Shown here one piece after another: positions 1 to 8,983 of a DNA stretch of 64,000 nucleotides (position 1 is the stretch's first letter; the number at the start of each line of letters is the position of its first letter). The notes beneath the pieces were generated by a model. The model was not told where the DNA came from and did not search any database. It saw nothing but the letters and a program-made list of their open reading frames with translations. Position numbers and translations under genes: made by a program. The stretch spans positions 1 to 64,000 of the forward strand of contig JANQWK010000094.1 of NCBI GenBank assembly GCA_030729925.1, read 5' to 3'. The stretch comes from Saprospiraceae bacterium (GTDB lineage: Bacteria; Bacteroidota; Bacteroidia; Chitinophagales; Saprospiraceae).

Positions 1-53
1 TGCACCTGATTACCCCTATTAATACCCCGACATCCAGAAAAGTAACCTCGCTT
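1..53 (+). repeat. REP-like element copy 1 (cut by window edge)
   Basis: Only the last ten bases of the palindrome are inside the window. They are followed by the conserved right arm, with TATTAATACC at about 17-26 and GTAACC at 42-47. The spacing of 31 nt from palindrome to GTAACC is the same as in other copies. It lies on the 3' side of the minus-strand DUF5916 gene, beyond a separate inverted repeat. Confidence 0.85.
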
Positions 54-101
54 TCCGAGTTGTGCTGCGGCTTTTTTTTGCCGACAGGCGCTAACTGAGT
101 A

Positions 102-209
102 CAGCAATTTCTCATGTGGTCAAAAACTTGGCTTAAAGGGTGCTACTGGTATTAATTTGTCTTTTACCAGATTTCAGAAAAACAACTAATTGTACATGAG
201 AAATTGTTG
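102..209. repeat. Long inverted repeat downstream of the DUF5916 gene (IR copy A)
   Basis: Arms are 102-117 (CAGCAATTTCTCATGT) and 194-209 (ACATGAGAAATTGTTG), which pair over 16 positions with one G-T wobble. Between them is a smaller stem, 146-151 with 165-170. The element starts 16 nt after the stop codon of the minus-strand gene ending at 225 and precedes REP copy 1. The left arm recurs exactly at 25122-25137 in the same kind of setting. A transcript 3'-end structure is one reading, but there is no clear terminal T-run. Confidence 0.6.
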
Positions 210-224
210 ATTTGATTACAGGCG

Positions 225-2708
225 TTATGCCTTGCCTTTGAGTTTCAGATAATCAACGAAGTAAATAATTTTGACGGAAAGGCTGTTGGTTTGGGGGTAA
301 TCGAAGAGCTGGGAGACATTATCGGAATAATCCAGTGCTGCGGTTTCGTCAAAATTCAGGATAGCGTCTTTCCAGATGACAAACAGGTCGCTGCCGGGGG
401 CAAATCGCCATCGAAAGATCATATCTATATTGAATGCGTTGAAGTTGGTGTCGTGCAGGCCTGTATAAAGGGAAGGTTGTAGCGTCCCATCGGTTTGGAG
501 GTCTTCGAAACTAAGGTAAGCGACCCGCGACCAGTTGTGGCGCATCCGGAAGGAGAGGTTGGCATTTTTGTGAAAAGCATAGTTGACCGTAGCGGTATTG
601 CTGATGTCTCGCCGATCTCTCCTGCCAAAGATAACCCTGGTTTCGTCGGCCATTTCGAGGCGGTTGACAAATCCCACGTCCTGCTTCATAAATCCGCTGA
701 AGAGGCTCCATTCCATGATGAGCTTGTCGCTTGCCTGGTACCTGGGGGTCAGATTAAGCCCGATGGCATGTCGCCCGTCTTCGCCGAAAAAGGAAAAATT
801 TCCGTTGGTGCTGATCCGAAGCCGCTTGCGGTTGTCCGTGCCAATCCAAAACCCAAGGTTACTTGATGTTGGAGTTCTAAAGTACCGACCCGGGGTACGG
901 GGCTCGAAGTAATCGTACCCCTCGAAGGGGCTGATGGACGACCAAACATTGATAGACCAAAGGTTTTTGGTTTGTGCCCAAGTCCAAAAGTCGAGCCCAT
1001 AGCCGGTAAACACGCTCGGATCCTGGAGGCGCTGGTAGCCGTGTGACATGCCCACACCGCCTCTGTTGAAATGGCCAAAAGGTTCATACCGGGTATATTC
1101 CGCCCATGCAATGAAAGCAGATTCGTTATTGGCAAACAGCAAGCCCAGGTCATTGGGGTTGTAAGTAGCGCTTTCAAGGTTATGAAAGGCGCCAAATTGA
1201 AAATTGCCGCTGGATTTTCGAAATCCAAAGTTATAGGTGTGCCCAAGTTCTGTTCCGTCGGTGTGATACAACTGCGACAGGGCGGCTCGACCTTCAAAAG
1301 CGTAAGTGTTGGTTTTGTTGTTGAGGTTAAAACCCATACCGGTAACGTTGGCGTCATAGTCAGCACCTGAGCGGAAAACGGTGGTATTGATAAAGTTGAC
1401 GTAGGAGTTGTTTTTCAGATTTTGATCCAATACAAAAATATTGTAGTTGGTTAGGGGGTTGGTTGCGATCCGTCGGACTGCCCCATCCGCTCCCTGAATG
1501 ACCGCCTCCATGGGCGCCGCAGTGGCATTGAAAAATCCTAAACCCAGTCCGTTTTTGTCGCGTCCGGATATTTTTGTGGCATTGAACAGTCGGGTTTGCT
1601 GCGGATTATCCACAATCAGTTCTCCCTCTGACAATTGATCTGCTACTTCGTGGTACCTCAGGGGAGTACCGCCTACCCGGCGGGAATAAAACAGGTCACC
1701 TTTGTTAAATAGCTCTGTACCTTCGGTAAAAAATTGCCGATTCTCGTTGAACTGGATCTCAAAGGGGGATAAATTGAGCACCTGGTTGTCAGATTGGGCT
1801 TCGCCAAAATCAGGGATCAGGGTCATGTCCAGCGTAAACGCATCGTTAAGCCCCAGTTTGATATCCATACCGCCATTGATCGAGCGGCCGAAAGCATGTG
1901 GCTGTTCGGCGCTTTTGTCGTAATGATACTCCCCGTAAACGGCAACAAAGGGTGTGGCTTGCAGGCGGAGCGGCGGACTGATTTCGCGAATGCCCATCAG
2001 GTAACCTGCCTGATTCAAGAAACCATTGGTTTGGGGATCTACCCCGTTCCAATAACTGATTTCTCCCAGTCGCCTTATGGAACGGGCAAAATTGATGTGC
2101 CACAGTTGTTCTTCCCCTCTGGGAAAACGAATGGCCGCGTAGGGTATGCGCATCTCCAAGCTCCAGCCATCCGCCAGCATTTGTATCTCGCTTTCCCATA
2201 CCGCATCCCAGTTGCGGTCTTCGCCACGTACCAGTGAATTGCCGCCGTTTTCTTCGAACAAGGGAGTGATGCGGGCGTCAATCTGGACACCGGCAGCCGT
2301 TACGAGAAAGTAGAAGCCATTGATCCCGTCGCGGTAGGGGTCCAGAAACAGACCAAACCAGTCTGTGTTACCGTCCCGATCCCGCTCCGTTATTTGCCGT
2401 AGGATACTGTCGGGGTAGCTTTCCTGCATCACCGCTCCGATATACAGCGCCGCATCGTCGTACAGGATTTTTACCTCCGTATTGCGGGTAGCAGATTTTC
2501 CCGGTTGGGGGGTGTTTTGTATAAAATTACCGGCAGGTGTTGCAGACTGCCAAACCGCTTCGTCAAGGGTACCGTCCACTTGGATAGCCAAAGGTGTTTT
2601 TAGGGCTTGGAGCTGCTTTTTGGTCAGGTCGAGGGGAGCCTGGGCAAAGGAAGGGATCAGGGGGAGCAATAATAAAGCAGTACACAGGGATGTCCAGTAA
2701 CGATTCAT
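225..2708 (-). CDS. CBM9-like / DUF5916 outer-membrane protein (paralogue 1)
   Basis: The 827-residue product starts with a signal peptide (hydrophobic core about residues 8-20, cleavage near FAQA). Residues about 40-230 resemble a family 9 carbohydrate-binding (DOMON-like) domain, with the typical opening IQVDGTLDEAVWQ. The rest is a DUF5916 region with the family signature of Asn-Pro-like and ENRQFFTEGTELF segments, followed by alternating aromatic strands that suggest an outer-membrane beta barrel. The ATG at 2708-2706 is followed directly by the signal peptide. Two more paralogues lie in tandem at 40.4-44.9 kb, but they resemble each other more than they resemble this one. The substrate is unknown. 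The family is often annotated as carbohydrate-binding or hydrolase, but I see no catalytic motif I would trust. Confidence 0.85.
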   Translation of the reverse strand: MNRYWTSLCTALLLLPLIPSFAQAPLDLTKKQLQALKTPLAIQVDGTLDEAVWQSATPAGNFIQNTPQPGKSATRNTEVKILYDDAALYIGAVMQESYPDSILRQITERDRDGNTDWFGLFLDPYRDGINGFYFLVTAAGVQIDARITPLFEENGGNSLVRGEDRNWDAVWESEIQMLADGWSLEMRIPYAAIRFPRGEEQLWHINFARSIRRLGEISYWNGVDPQTNGFLNQAGYLMGIREISPPLRLQATPFVAVYGEYHYDKSAEQPHAFGRSINGGMDIKLGLNDAFTLDMTLIPDFGEAQSDNQVLNLSPFEIQFNENRQFFTEGTELFNKGDLFYSRRVGGTPLRYHEVADQLSEGELIVDNPQQTRLFNATKISGRDKNGLGLGFFNATAAPMEAVIQGADGAVRRIATNPLTNYNIFVLDQNLKNNSYVNFINTTVFRSGADYDANVTGMGFNLNNKTNTYAFEGRAALSQLYHTDGTELGHTYNFGFRKSSGNFQFGAFHNLESATYNPNDLGLLFANNESAFIAWAEYTRYEPFGHFNRGGVGMSHGYQRLQDPSVFTGYGLDFWTWAQTKNLWSINVWSSISPFEGYDYFEPRTPGRYFRTPTSSNLGFWIGTDNRKRLRISTNGNFSFFGEDGRHAIGLNLTPRYQASDKLIMEWSLFSGFMKQDVGFVNRLEMADETRVIFGRRDRRDISNTATVNYAFHKNANLSFRMRHNWSRVAYLSFEDLQTDGTLQPSLYTGLHDTNFNAFNIDMIFRWRFAPGSDLFVIWKDAILNFDETAALDYSDNVSQLFDYPQTNSLSVKIIYFVDYLKLKGKA

Positions 2709-2767
2709 CTTCGGGTGTTTGGTTGTTTTAATGATAAGCTTTACTCTTTTTGGCGTAAAGGGTTACT

Positions 2768-2775
2768 TACTTTTG
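2768..2775 (+). promoter_or_regulatory. Possible -7 promoter box (TACTTTTG) for the cyclase gene
   Basis: The sequence fits the Bacteroidota -7 consensus TAnnTTTG. The nearest upstream TTTG (2749-2752) is only 15 nt away, shorter than usual. The leader to the GTG at 2951 would be about 170 nt. This is a weak prediction. Confidence 0.25.
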
Positions 2776-2950
2776 TGTGATGCGCAAAAATTAGCTTAAC
2801 CCCCTGCATTTTTTATTTTATTAGACGAATGGCACCTTTAAGGCGGACAGGGTTGGGATTGTTTGAAATCCCTAAAAAATAAAGCTTTCGAACAGTCGTT
2901 TTAAAGCCGAAATTTGTTGTAGCATCGGATAGGCTAAAAAGTATTGATTC

Positions 2951-5900
2951 GTGAAAAACCTTATTCCTGATTTTATCGAGACGAAGTACAAGGATTCCAA
3001 CTGGAGCGGTAGCGTGGAGGCCTGTGTGATGTTTGTGGATATTTCAGGATTCACCCCGCTGACCGAGCGCTTGATGAAGTCAGGAAGTCACGGAGCAGAA
3101 GAACTGACAGGTATCCTGAATGATCTTTTTTCGCCCCTGGTGGCGCTGGTCTATGCTTCTGGCGGATTCATTCCTTATTTTGCCGGCGATGCCTTCACGG
3201 CCATTTTTCCCTCCGACCCGGAGGATCAGGATACCCACCTCAACTTGCTGAAGGCTGCGCTCGAGGTTCGGGATTTTTTTTCGGAAAAATTTTCCAAAAA
3301 TCAGGCCTTCCCACTAAGTATCAAGATTGCCCTGTCCTGCGGGGAAGTGTCTTGGGGTATTGTGGGCAATCAGGTCAAAGGATATTACTTCAGGGGCACT
3401 CCGATTGACCAGAGCTCCCGGTGCCAGTCCAGGGCTTCGGAAAGAGAAATCATGCTGGATAGTGCGCTCGCAGAAAAACTGGCGGGGATTCCCGGACTGG
3501 GATTTCGGGATTCGGGTATGGGCTGCTTTCAACTGGAACTGATCGAAATGCCCAAGCTGCCGCCTGCAGAGCCGGTGCAGTCCTTTCAGCCCAGTGATAC
3601 CATTGCAGGTATATTCTTGCCGGATGCCGTGGTAGCCTACAACCAGGAAGGCGAATTCAGACCGGTGATTACGGTGTTTATCAGCTTTAAGGGTCTGGAA
3701 GACCACGACTCGCTCAATACCTTTGCTTCTTTGGTGATGGATACTTTCTACCACTTTTCCGGTTACTTCAAGGAAATTGATTTTGGGGACAAAGGTGGCA
3801 TTATGGTTGGACTGTTTGGCGCTCCGGTGATCTTTGAAAACCAGGTGATTAGGGCATTGGAGTTTGCCATGACCCTCCACGAACTGTTGCAGGATCTCCA
3901 GAAGGAGCTGTCGTTTAAATACAAGATGGGGCTTACCCTGGGAACTGCCTATACGGGTTTGATTGGCGGTGTTGAGCGCTGTCAGTATGCGGCGGTGGGC
4001 AACCGGGTGAACCTGTCTGCACGCTTGGCAAGCTATGCAGATTGGGGAGAGATATTGGTGGATGAAGAGATCCAAAAGAACAATGCCTATCGCTTTTTGC
4101 ACTACGGCAATATTCAGTATAAAGGAGTGAAAGGCATGGTGCCCACTTATCGCCTGGTTGGAAAAAACTACAACAACCGTCCTGGTTATGTGGGAAAAAT
4201 GATTAATCGCGACCAGGAGCTGGAGTCCCTGATGCAAGCGCTCATGCCTATCTTCGATCACAAAACAGCCGGCCTGGCATTTGTTTTTGGCGAAGCCGGT
4301 ATCGGTAAAAGCCGCCTGGCGTACGAATTGCACCAGCGTATCCTGCAGGTTCAACCCCTCTCGTGGTACACTTGTCAGGCCGACCAGATCCTCAAAAAAC
4401 CGTTCAATCCTTATGTGAGTTTTTTGCGGCATTTTTTTGAACAATATGCTTCCAGCCCCAAACTGACTAATTACGGCAATTTCGAAAATGCCTATCAACG
4501 CCTGCTGGAACGGGTTTCTGAAAAAAATGGAGAAGCTGCAGCTCATATCCTTAAGGAACTCCTGCGAACCAAATCCATTTTGGCCGCTCTCATCGGACTC
4601 CCATACAAACACAGCATCTGGGAACAGCTGGACGAAAAGGGGAAATACCAGAATACCCTCGCTGCTGTGGTCAATTTGTTTAAGGCAATGTCTTTGGTGC
4701 AACCCCTGGTGATTGAACTGGAAGACAGCCAGTGGCTGGATGTGAGTTCTAAAGACCTAAGTGCAGAACTCATCCGACAAATTCAAGGCTTTCCTGTTTT
4801 TATCATCGTCACCGCTCGCTATCTCGACGATGGCTCCCGACCCTTTGTAGTGGATCCTGCTTTCCTGACGGAAAAAAATATCCCTTTCCTGACCTTGGAT
4901 ATTCCGGTTTTGGCTCCTGAAGCCCTGCGCAGTTTTGCCAGCTCCCGATTAGGTGGTCCTGTTACAGAGGACTTTTTTAAAGTGTTGCAACGGAGTACCA
5001 ATAATAATCCCTTTTATCTGGAGCAAGTGCTGGAACTGGTGAAGGACAGCGGCTTCTTAATTCTTGACCAAGGCGCCTGGACCCTTACCGATGTGAATGT
5101 CAAACTTTCCGATTCGATCCATACCATCGTCACCTCGAGGATTGACCGGTTTTCCGCGCTCACGCGGGAAGCAGTAAAAGTCGCTGCCGTGATCGGACGG
5201 GAGTTTGAGCTGCCTATTTTGGAGGAAGTACTGAAAACAAACGAGGAGTTTGTGAAACATCCCGGCAGCTTCAAAGCACTGGTGGCCGAACAGATAAAAA
5301 TTGCAGAGCGCGGACTGATCTGGCGCCCAAAGAGCGAATTGCGCTACGCGTTTCGGAACTCACTGATCCAGGAGGCAGCTTACAATATGCAACTCGGCAA
5401 GCGCTTGCAGCAGCTTCACCGGGCTATCGCAACAGCCATGGAGCGCCTGTATGCAGGCTCGCTGGAGGAACGGCTGGTTGACCTGGCTTTTCATTTTGAG
5501 AAAGCAGGCGATACCGGAAAAACGAGCTTGTACCTCGAAAAAGCTGCCGAAAGGGCTTACCTGAATTACCAGCTAAAACCGGCTTTGGCCTACTACAATC
5601 GCCTGATCAGATTGAGCGGCGATACGCCCGATCAAGGGAAATTGGCTACGTATTTCCTCAAAAAGGGACAGGTGCTGGAACAAACCGGCGATTGGGAAGC
5701 TTGCAGGGAGGTGTATGAACAAGCTCTAAACCTTGCGCGCAAGGTGGATGATATCAAGCTTTTGGCAACAGCCAACAACAGTATGGGCCGACTTCTGATG
5801 CTAAAAGGCACCTATTTTGAGGCCAATGTGTACATGCAGGCTGCTGCCGGACTTTACGATTTTCAACACGATCAGGGTGGCATAGCCAGGGTGTACGGAG

Positions 5901-6982
5901 ACTTGGGCAATTTGTATTTCCGTCAGGGAAAATACGATCAGGCACTTTCTTTTTTTGAAAAAAGCATAACACTATCCAAGAGTATCGGGCAAAAAAATCT
6001 GGATGCCCAGATTGTTTCGAATCTCGGGCTGACCCACATGAACCGCGGCAAGTACATCGAGGGCATTACCTGTATTCTCGAGCAATTGATTCTCTATGAA
6101 CAGTTAAAAGAAAAAAAAGCATTGGCCGTGCTTTATACCAACTTGGCCATTATTTATTTTGAAAAAGGAGACCAGGATCTGGCTTTGGAAAGCTACCGGA
6201 AAGGACTGCAGCTGAGTGAGGAATTGGGCAATCCCTTGTTGCAAAGTATCGCTACCGGAGGTATCGGGAGCGTGTATGAAAGAAAAGGGGATTATACCAA
6301 AGCGATGGAACATTTTCAGCAGGATCTAAAGATCAGCGAAATGCTGGGCGACAAACAGGGGATAGCGATTTCTCTGGGTTTGATCGGTGAATTGCTGAGC
6401 ATTATTGGGGAGTTCCACAAGGCGATCGAATACCTGCAGAAAAATCTTATGCTATGTGAGTCCCTCAATTATCAAAAGGGGATCGCCAAAGCATTAAATA
6501 CGCTGGGAGATGTGTTTTTTGCCCTCCAGGCTTATGATCGGTCTATTCACTTTTACGATCGGGCTATCGAGGTAACCCGTCGAATTGACAATAAACTGGT
6601 GCTGGGCTTTAGTTTGGCCGAAAAGGGCACTGTTTTGGCCGCTACAGGCGATGTTGCCACCCTGGTCCCCGTTTGTGAAGAGGCACTTGCACTTTCAGCG
6701 CGTTTGGGCAATCCGGATCTGTCTTTTGAGGCTCGCCTTTTGAAGGCAAAAACGGAGTACCTGTTGGGGCATGCAGAAGCGGCAAAGGTGATGATGCTCG
6801 AGCTTATCGAAGAAGGCCTTCCGGCCGACAAAGAGGCCAGTGTGTATTTTGAGTTGTTTCGAATAAACCCCAACGATGACCTCTACCGGGATCACGCGCT
6901 GGAACGCTATGAGCAGTTGTATGCGGCTATTCCCCGCTTTATCTTCCGGGAAAGACTGGAGCTGTTGAAGGCCCATGTCTGA
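2951..6982 (+). CDS. Tandem class III cyclase / AAA ATPase / TPR protein (soluble adenylyl cyclase-like)
   Basis: The 1343-residue protein has the order of mammalian soluble adenylyl cyclase (ADCY10). The first cyclase domain is at about residues 20-190, with metal-binding Asp in MFVDISGFTPL and GDAFTAIF. The second, at about 235-405, has SFKG where the metal Asp would be and the motif YAAVGNRVNLSARL. An ATPase domain follows, with the P-loop GEAGIGKSRL near 447. TPR repeats fill about 850-1290. In this family C1 supplies the metals and C2 the adenine contacts. Here the usual Asp/Thr before VG in C2 appears to be Ala, so ATP specificity is uncertain. The start is GTG: a TGA lies in frame at 2945-2947, so no earlier start exists, and the next candidate is the ATG at residue 27. 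There is no signal peptide, so the protein is probably cytoplasmic. Confidence 0.85.
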   Translation: MKNLIPDFIETKYKDSNWSGSVEACVMFVDISGFTPLTERLMKSGSHGAEELTGILNDLFSPLVALVYASGGFIPYFAGDAFTAIFPSDPEDQDTHLNLLKAALEVRDFFSEKFSKNQAFPLSIKIALSCGEVSWGIVGNQVKGYYFRGTPIDQSSRCQSRASEREIMLDSALAEKLAGIPGLGFRDSGMGCFQLELIEMPKLPPAEPVQSFQPSDTIAGIFLPDAVVAYNQEGEFRPVITVFISFKGLEDHDSLNTFASLVMDTFYHFSGYFKEIDFGDKGGIMVGLFGAPVIFENQVIRALEFAMTLHELLQDLQKELSFKYKMGLTLGTAYTGLIGGVERCQYAAVGNRVNLSARLASYADWGEILVDEEIQKNNAYRFLHYGNIQYKGVKGMVPTYRLVGKNYNNRPGYVGKMINRDQELESLMQALMPIFDHKTAGLAFVFGEAGIGKSRLAYELHQRILQVQPLSWYTCQADQILKKPFNPYVSFLRHFFEQYASSPKLTNYGNFENAYQRLLERVSEKNGEAAAHILKELLRTKSILAALIGLPYKHSIWEQLDEKGKYQNTLAAVVNLFKAMSLVQPLVIELEDSQWLDVSSKDLSAELIRQIQGFPVFIIVTARYLDDGSRPFVVDPAFLTEKNIPFLTLDIPVLAPEALRSFASSRLGGPVTEDFFKVLQRSTNNNPFYLEQVLELVKDSGFLILDQGAWTLTDVNVKLSDSIHTIVTSRIDRFSALTREAVKVAAVIGREFELPILEEVLKTNEEFVKHPGSFKALVAEQIKIAERGLIWRPKSELRYAFRNSLIQEAAYNMQLGKRLQQLHRAIATAMERLYAGSLEERLVDLAFHFEKAGDTGKTSLYLEKAAERAYLNYQLKPALAYYNRLIRLSGDTPDQGKLATYFLKKGQVLEQTGDWEACREVYEQALNLARKVDDIKLLATANNSMGRLLMLKGTYFEANVYMQAAAGLYDFQHDQGGIARVYGDLGNLYFRQGKYDQALSFFEKSITLSKSIGQKNLDAQIVSNLGLTHMNRGKYIEGITCILEQLILYEQLKEKKALAVLYTNLAIIYFEKGDQDLALESYRKGLQLSEELGNPLLQSIATGGIGSVYERKGDYTKAMEHFQQDLKISEMLGDKQGIAISLGLIGELLSIIGEFHKAIEYLQKNLMLCESLNYQKGIAKALNTLGDVFFALQAYDRSIHFYDRAIEVTRRIDNKLVLGFSLAEKGTVLAATGDVATLVPVCEEALALSARLGNPDLSFEARLLKAKTEYLLGHAEAAKVMMLELIEEGLPADKEASVYFELFRINPNDDLYRDHALERYEQLYAAIPRFIFRERLELLKAHV

Positions 6983-7011
6983 TATGGCCTTTCCCGGAAT
7001 GCTCAGGAGGG

Positions 7012-8652
7012 TCAGGATAAATATTTTCCCACAATTGGCATTCGCCGTCCCATACCAAAGGCTTTGGTGGATACCCTCAAAACGGGTGCAGTTTGGTAGC
7101 GCTTAAATTCGTTGGTATTGACCAGTCGCAGTACCCGTCTGACCAGATTTTCCTCAAAACCCATCTGAATGATCGCTCCCGGACTTTTGCGATTTTCGAT
7201 ATACTGGAAAAGGATCGCGTCGAGGATGGCATAGTCGGGTAAACTATCAGCATCCTTTTGGTCGGGTCTCAGTTCGGCCGAAGGAGCCTTGGTGAGGGTG
7301 TTTTCCGGAATAATTTCACGCTCTCGGTTGATCCAGCGCGCCAGTTCATATACTTCTGTTTTGTATAAATCGCCGATCACGCTCAGCCCACCGCACATAT
7401 CTCCGTAAAGTGTGCCATAGCCTACCGCCATCTCGCTCTTGTTGGAGGTATTGAGGAGGATTTCGCCAAATTTGTTGGAAAAACCCATCAACAGCGTACC
7501 CCTTATCCGCGCTTGTATGTTTTCTTCTGCTATGTTAAAAGGCAAGCCCTCAAATGCAGGTGCGAGCGCCGTTTCGAAGCTATCATATACAGGTGCAATG
7601 GGTACAATTTCATGGTGGATGCCCAGGTTTTCAGACAACTGAACGGCATCTGCAACCGAGTGGTCAGACGAAAACTGAGAGGGCATTAATACGCCTCTTA
7701 CATTTTCTGAACCAAGCGCGGTTACTGTAAGGGCTGCTGTGAGGGCAGAGTCAATACCGCCGGATAGACCAATGACTGCTTTTCGGAATCCAAGTTTGCC
7801 AAAGTAATCCCGCAAACCCAGCACCAGGGCATCGTGGATCAATTCCATCTTGGAAGGAGAGGCGTCATCCGTTTGGCGGGAGGCAGTCATCACCTCGTCC
7901 AGTTCGTATATCCGAAGATCTTCCTCAAAATAAGGCAGGCGGTCAAACAGTTGCCCGTTGGCACACATGACCATAGAGCCCCCGTCGAAGATCAGCTCTG
8001 TTTGGGCACCGCAATGGTTGACGTAAAACATGGGTACCCCGTAGCGGTTTACGTTGGATCTAACCACATGGGTACGGCTGACCGGATTGTTGTAATTAAA
8101 CGGTGAAGCAGAAATATTGATCATGAAATCAGGTTGTTCCTGTATCAGATGATCCATTGGGCAGGTAGTATAAAGGGGGTTCTCGTTGCCAATATTCCAG
8201 ATATCTTCGCATACCGTCAGCGCGATCCGCTTGCCCAGGATTTCTACCGACTCAAATTCCGTGGCCGGCTCAAAGTAGCGGTACTCGTCAAAAACATCGT
8301 AGTTGGGCAACAAGGCCTTGTGGCGGATAGCAGCAATTTTTTTGTCGGCCAGGACATACGCTGAATTGTACAAATCTTTTCCCTCAGGAACCGGATTTTT
8401 TGTGGGAGAACCCGCAATAATGACAATTCCCTCAGCCGCTTCCGCTAGCCGATGTACAGTCTCATCCGCAAGCCGGATAAAATCCTCAAACTCAAGAAAA
8501 TCCCGGGGCGGGTAGCCACAAGTCGCCAGTTCTGCAAAACAGATCAGATCCGCACCCCCCGCTTTCGCCCGCGCAACAGCATCGAGCATTTTCCGAAGGT
8601 TTCCTTCAAAGTTGCCTATGTGATAGTTGAGTTGTGCCAACGCAATTTTCAT
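7012..8652 (-). CDS. nadE: Glutamine-dependent NAD+ synthase
   Basis: The 546-residue, two-domain enzyme makes NAD+ from deamido-NAD, ATP and glutamine. The N-terminal nitrilase-type glutaminase has the Glu-Lys-Cys triad visible as E41 (FAELATCGYP), K112 (HKALLPNYD) and C148 (LTVCEDIWN). The C-terminal synthetase carries the PP-loop SGGIDSA at 297-303. The frame is open 37 codons further upstream to 8763, but that extension is a translation of REP copy 2 and its arm. The ATG at 8652-8650 begins the conserved MKIALAQLNY and sits about 38 nt below a good promoter, so I chose it. Divergent from dnaX. Confidence 0.95.
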   Translation of the reverse strand: MKIALAQLNYHIGNFEGNLRKMLDAVARAKAGGADLICFAELATCGYPPRDFLEFEDFIRLADETVHRLAEAAEGIVIIAGSPTKNPVPEGKDLYNSAYVLADKKIAAIRHKALLPNYDVFDEYRYFEPATEFESVEILGKRIALTVCEDIWNIGNENPLYTTCPMDHLIQEQPDFMINISASPFNYNNPVSRTHVVRSNVNRYGVPMFYVNHCGAQTELIFDGGSMVMCANGQLFDRLPYFEEDLRIYELDEVMTASRQTDDASPSKMELIHDALVLGLRDYFGKLGFRKAVIGLSGGIDSALTAALTVTALGSENVRGVLMPSQFSSDHSVADAVQLSENLGIHHEIVPIAPVYDSFETALAPAFEGLPFNIAEENIQARIRGTLLMGFSNKFGEILLNTSNKSEMAVGYGTLYGDMCGGLSVIGDLYKTEVYELARWINREREIIPENTLTKAPSAELRPDQKDADSLPDYAILDAILFQYIENRKSPGAIIQMGFEENLVRRVLRLVNTNEFKRYQTAPVLRVSTKAFGMGRRMPIVGKYLS

Positions 8653-8695
8653 CGGATAAATTTTTTCAAAACAACATTCTACTTGAAACGAGCAG

Positions 8696-8730
8696 CAAAA
8701 ATAATTGTTTAGAGAAGTTACTTTCCCAAA
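8696..8730 (-). promoter_or_regulatory. Promoter for nadE (TTTG-N23-TATTTTTG)
   Basis: Read on the minus strand, the -7 box TATTTTTG is at 8703-8696 and a TTTG -33 box at 8730-8727, 23 nt apart, close to the Bacteroidota consensus. Predicted transcription starts near 8690, leaving about 38 nt to the ATG. The -33 box lies inside the right arm of REP copy 2, in the spacer between GTAAC and the TTAATA block. Confidence 0.5.
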
Positions 8731-8822
8731 GCTTGAGGTATTAATAAGGGTAATCAGGTGCAAGGCACTTTAAGGTGCCTTGCACCTGATTAGTAAATCA
8801 TTGAATTTCAAAATTTTAAACC
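8716..8822 (-). repeat. REP-like element copy 2 (reverse orientation)
   Basis: The palindrome is 8753-8790. In element orientation the right arm runs from 8752 down to GTAACT at 8721-8716, 31 nt from the palindrome, with TTATTAATACC just outside it. The AT-rich left arm is 8791-8820. The core has one mismatch (AAAGTG in place of AAGGTG), as in copies 6 and 8. The copy lies in the divergent region between nadE and dnaX, with the left arm facing dnaX. Confidence 0.9.
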
Positions 8823-8944
8823 CAAAAATTTGATATCAGGAGAAAAATATTTTCAGGTCGGGCAGCTTTTGGGCAGGAACGGCATAGTCAGGTTTTAAAA
8901 TTCAGGGGATTGAAGTTGGCGCCTGAACAATGGTGGTTTTTTTG

Positions 8945-8952
8945 TATTTTTG
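8945..8952 (+). promoter_or_regulatory. Possible -7 box for dnaX (TATTTTTG)
   Basis: A full match to TAnnTTTG lies 31 nt upstream of the dnaX ATG at 8984. The -33 region has TTG at 8916-8918, 26 nt away, which is longer than ideal. The placement fits a short leader. Confidence 0.4.
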
Positions 8953-8983
8953 AAAAGATTTGTAGGAACCCAAATCCGCATAG

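Noticed and set aside
3314-4702. 462-codon open frame antisense to the cyclase gene
   Set aside because: It lies wholly opposite a clear multidomain gene and has low-complexity, His/Gln-rich sequence without domains.
8653-8763. 37-codon N-terminal extension of nadE
   Set aside because: It is a translation of REP copy 2 and its arm, overlaps the predicted promoter, and the conserved nitrilase start begins at the ATG at 8652.
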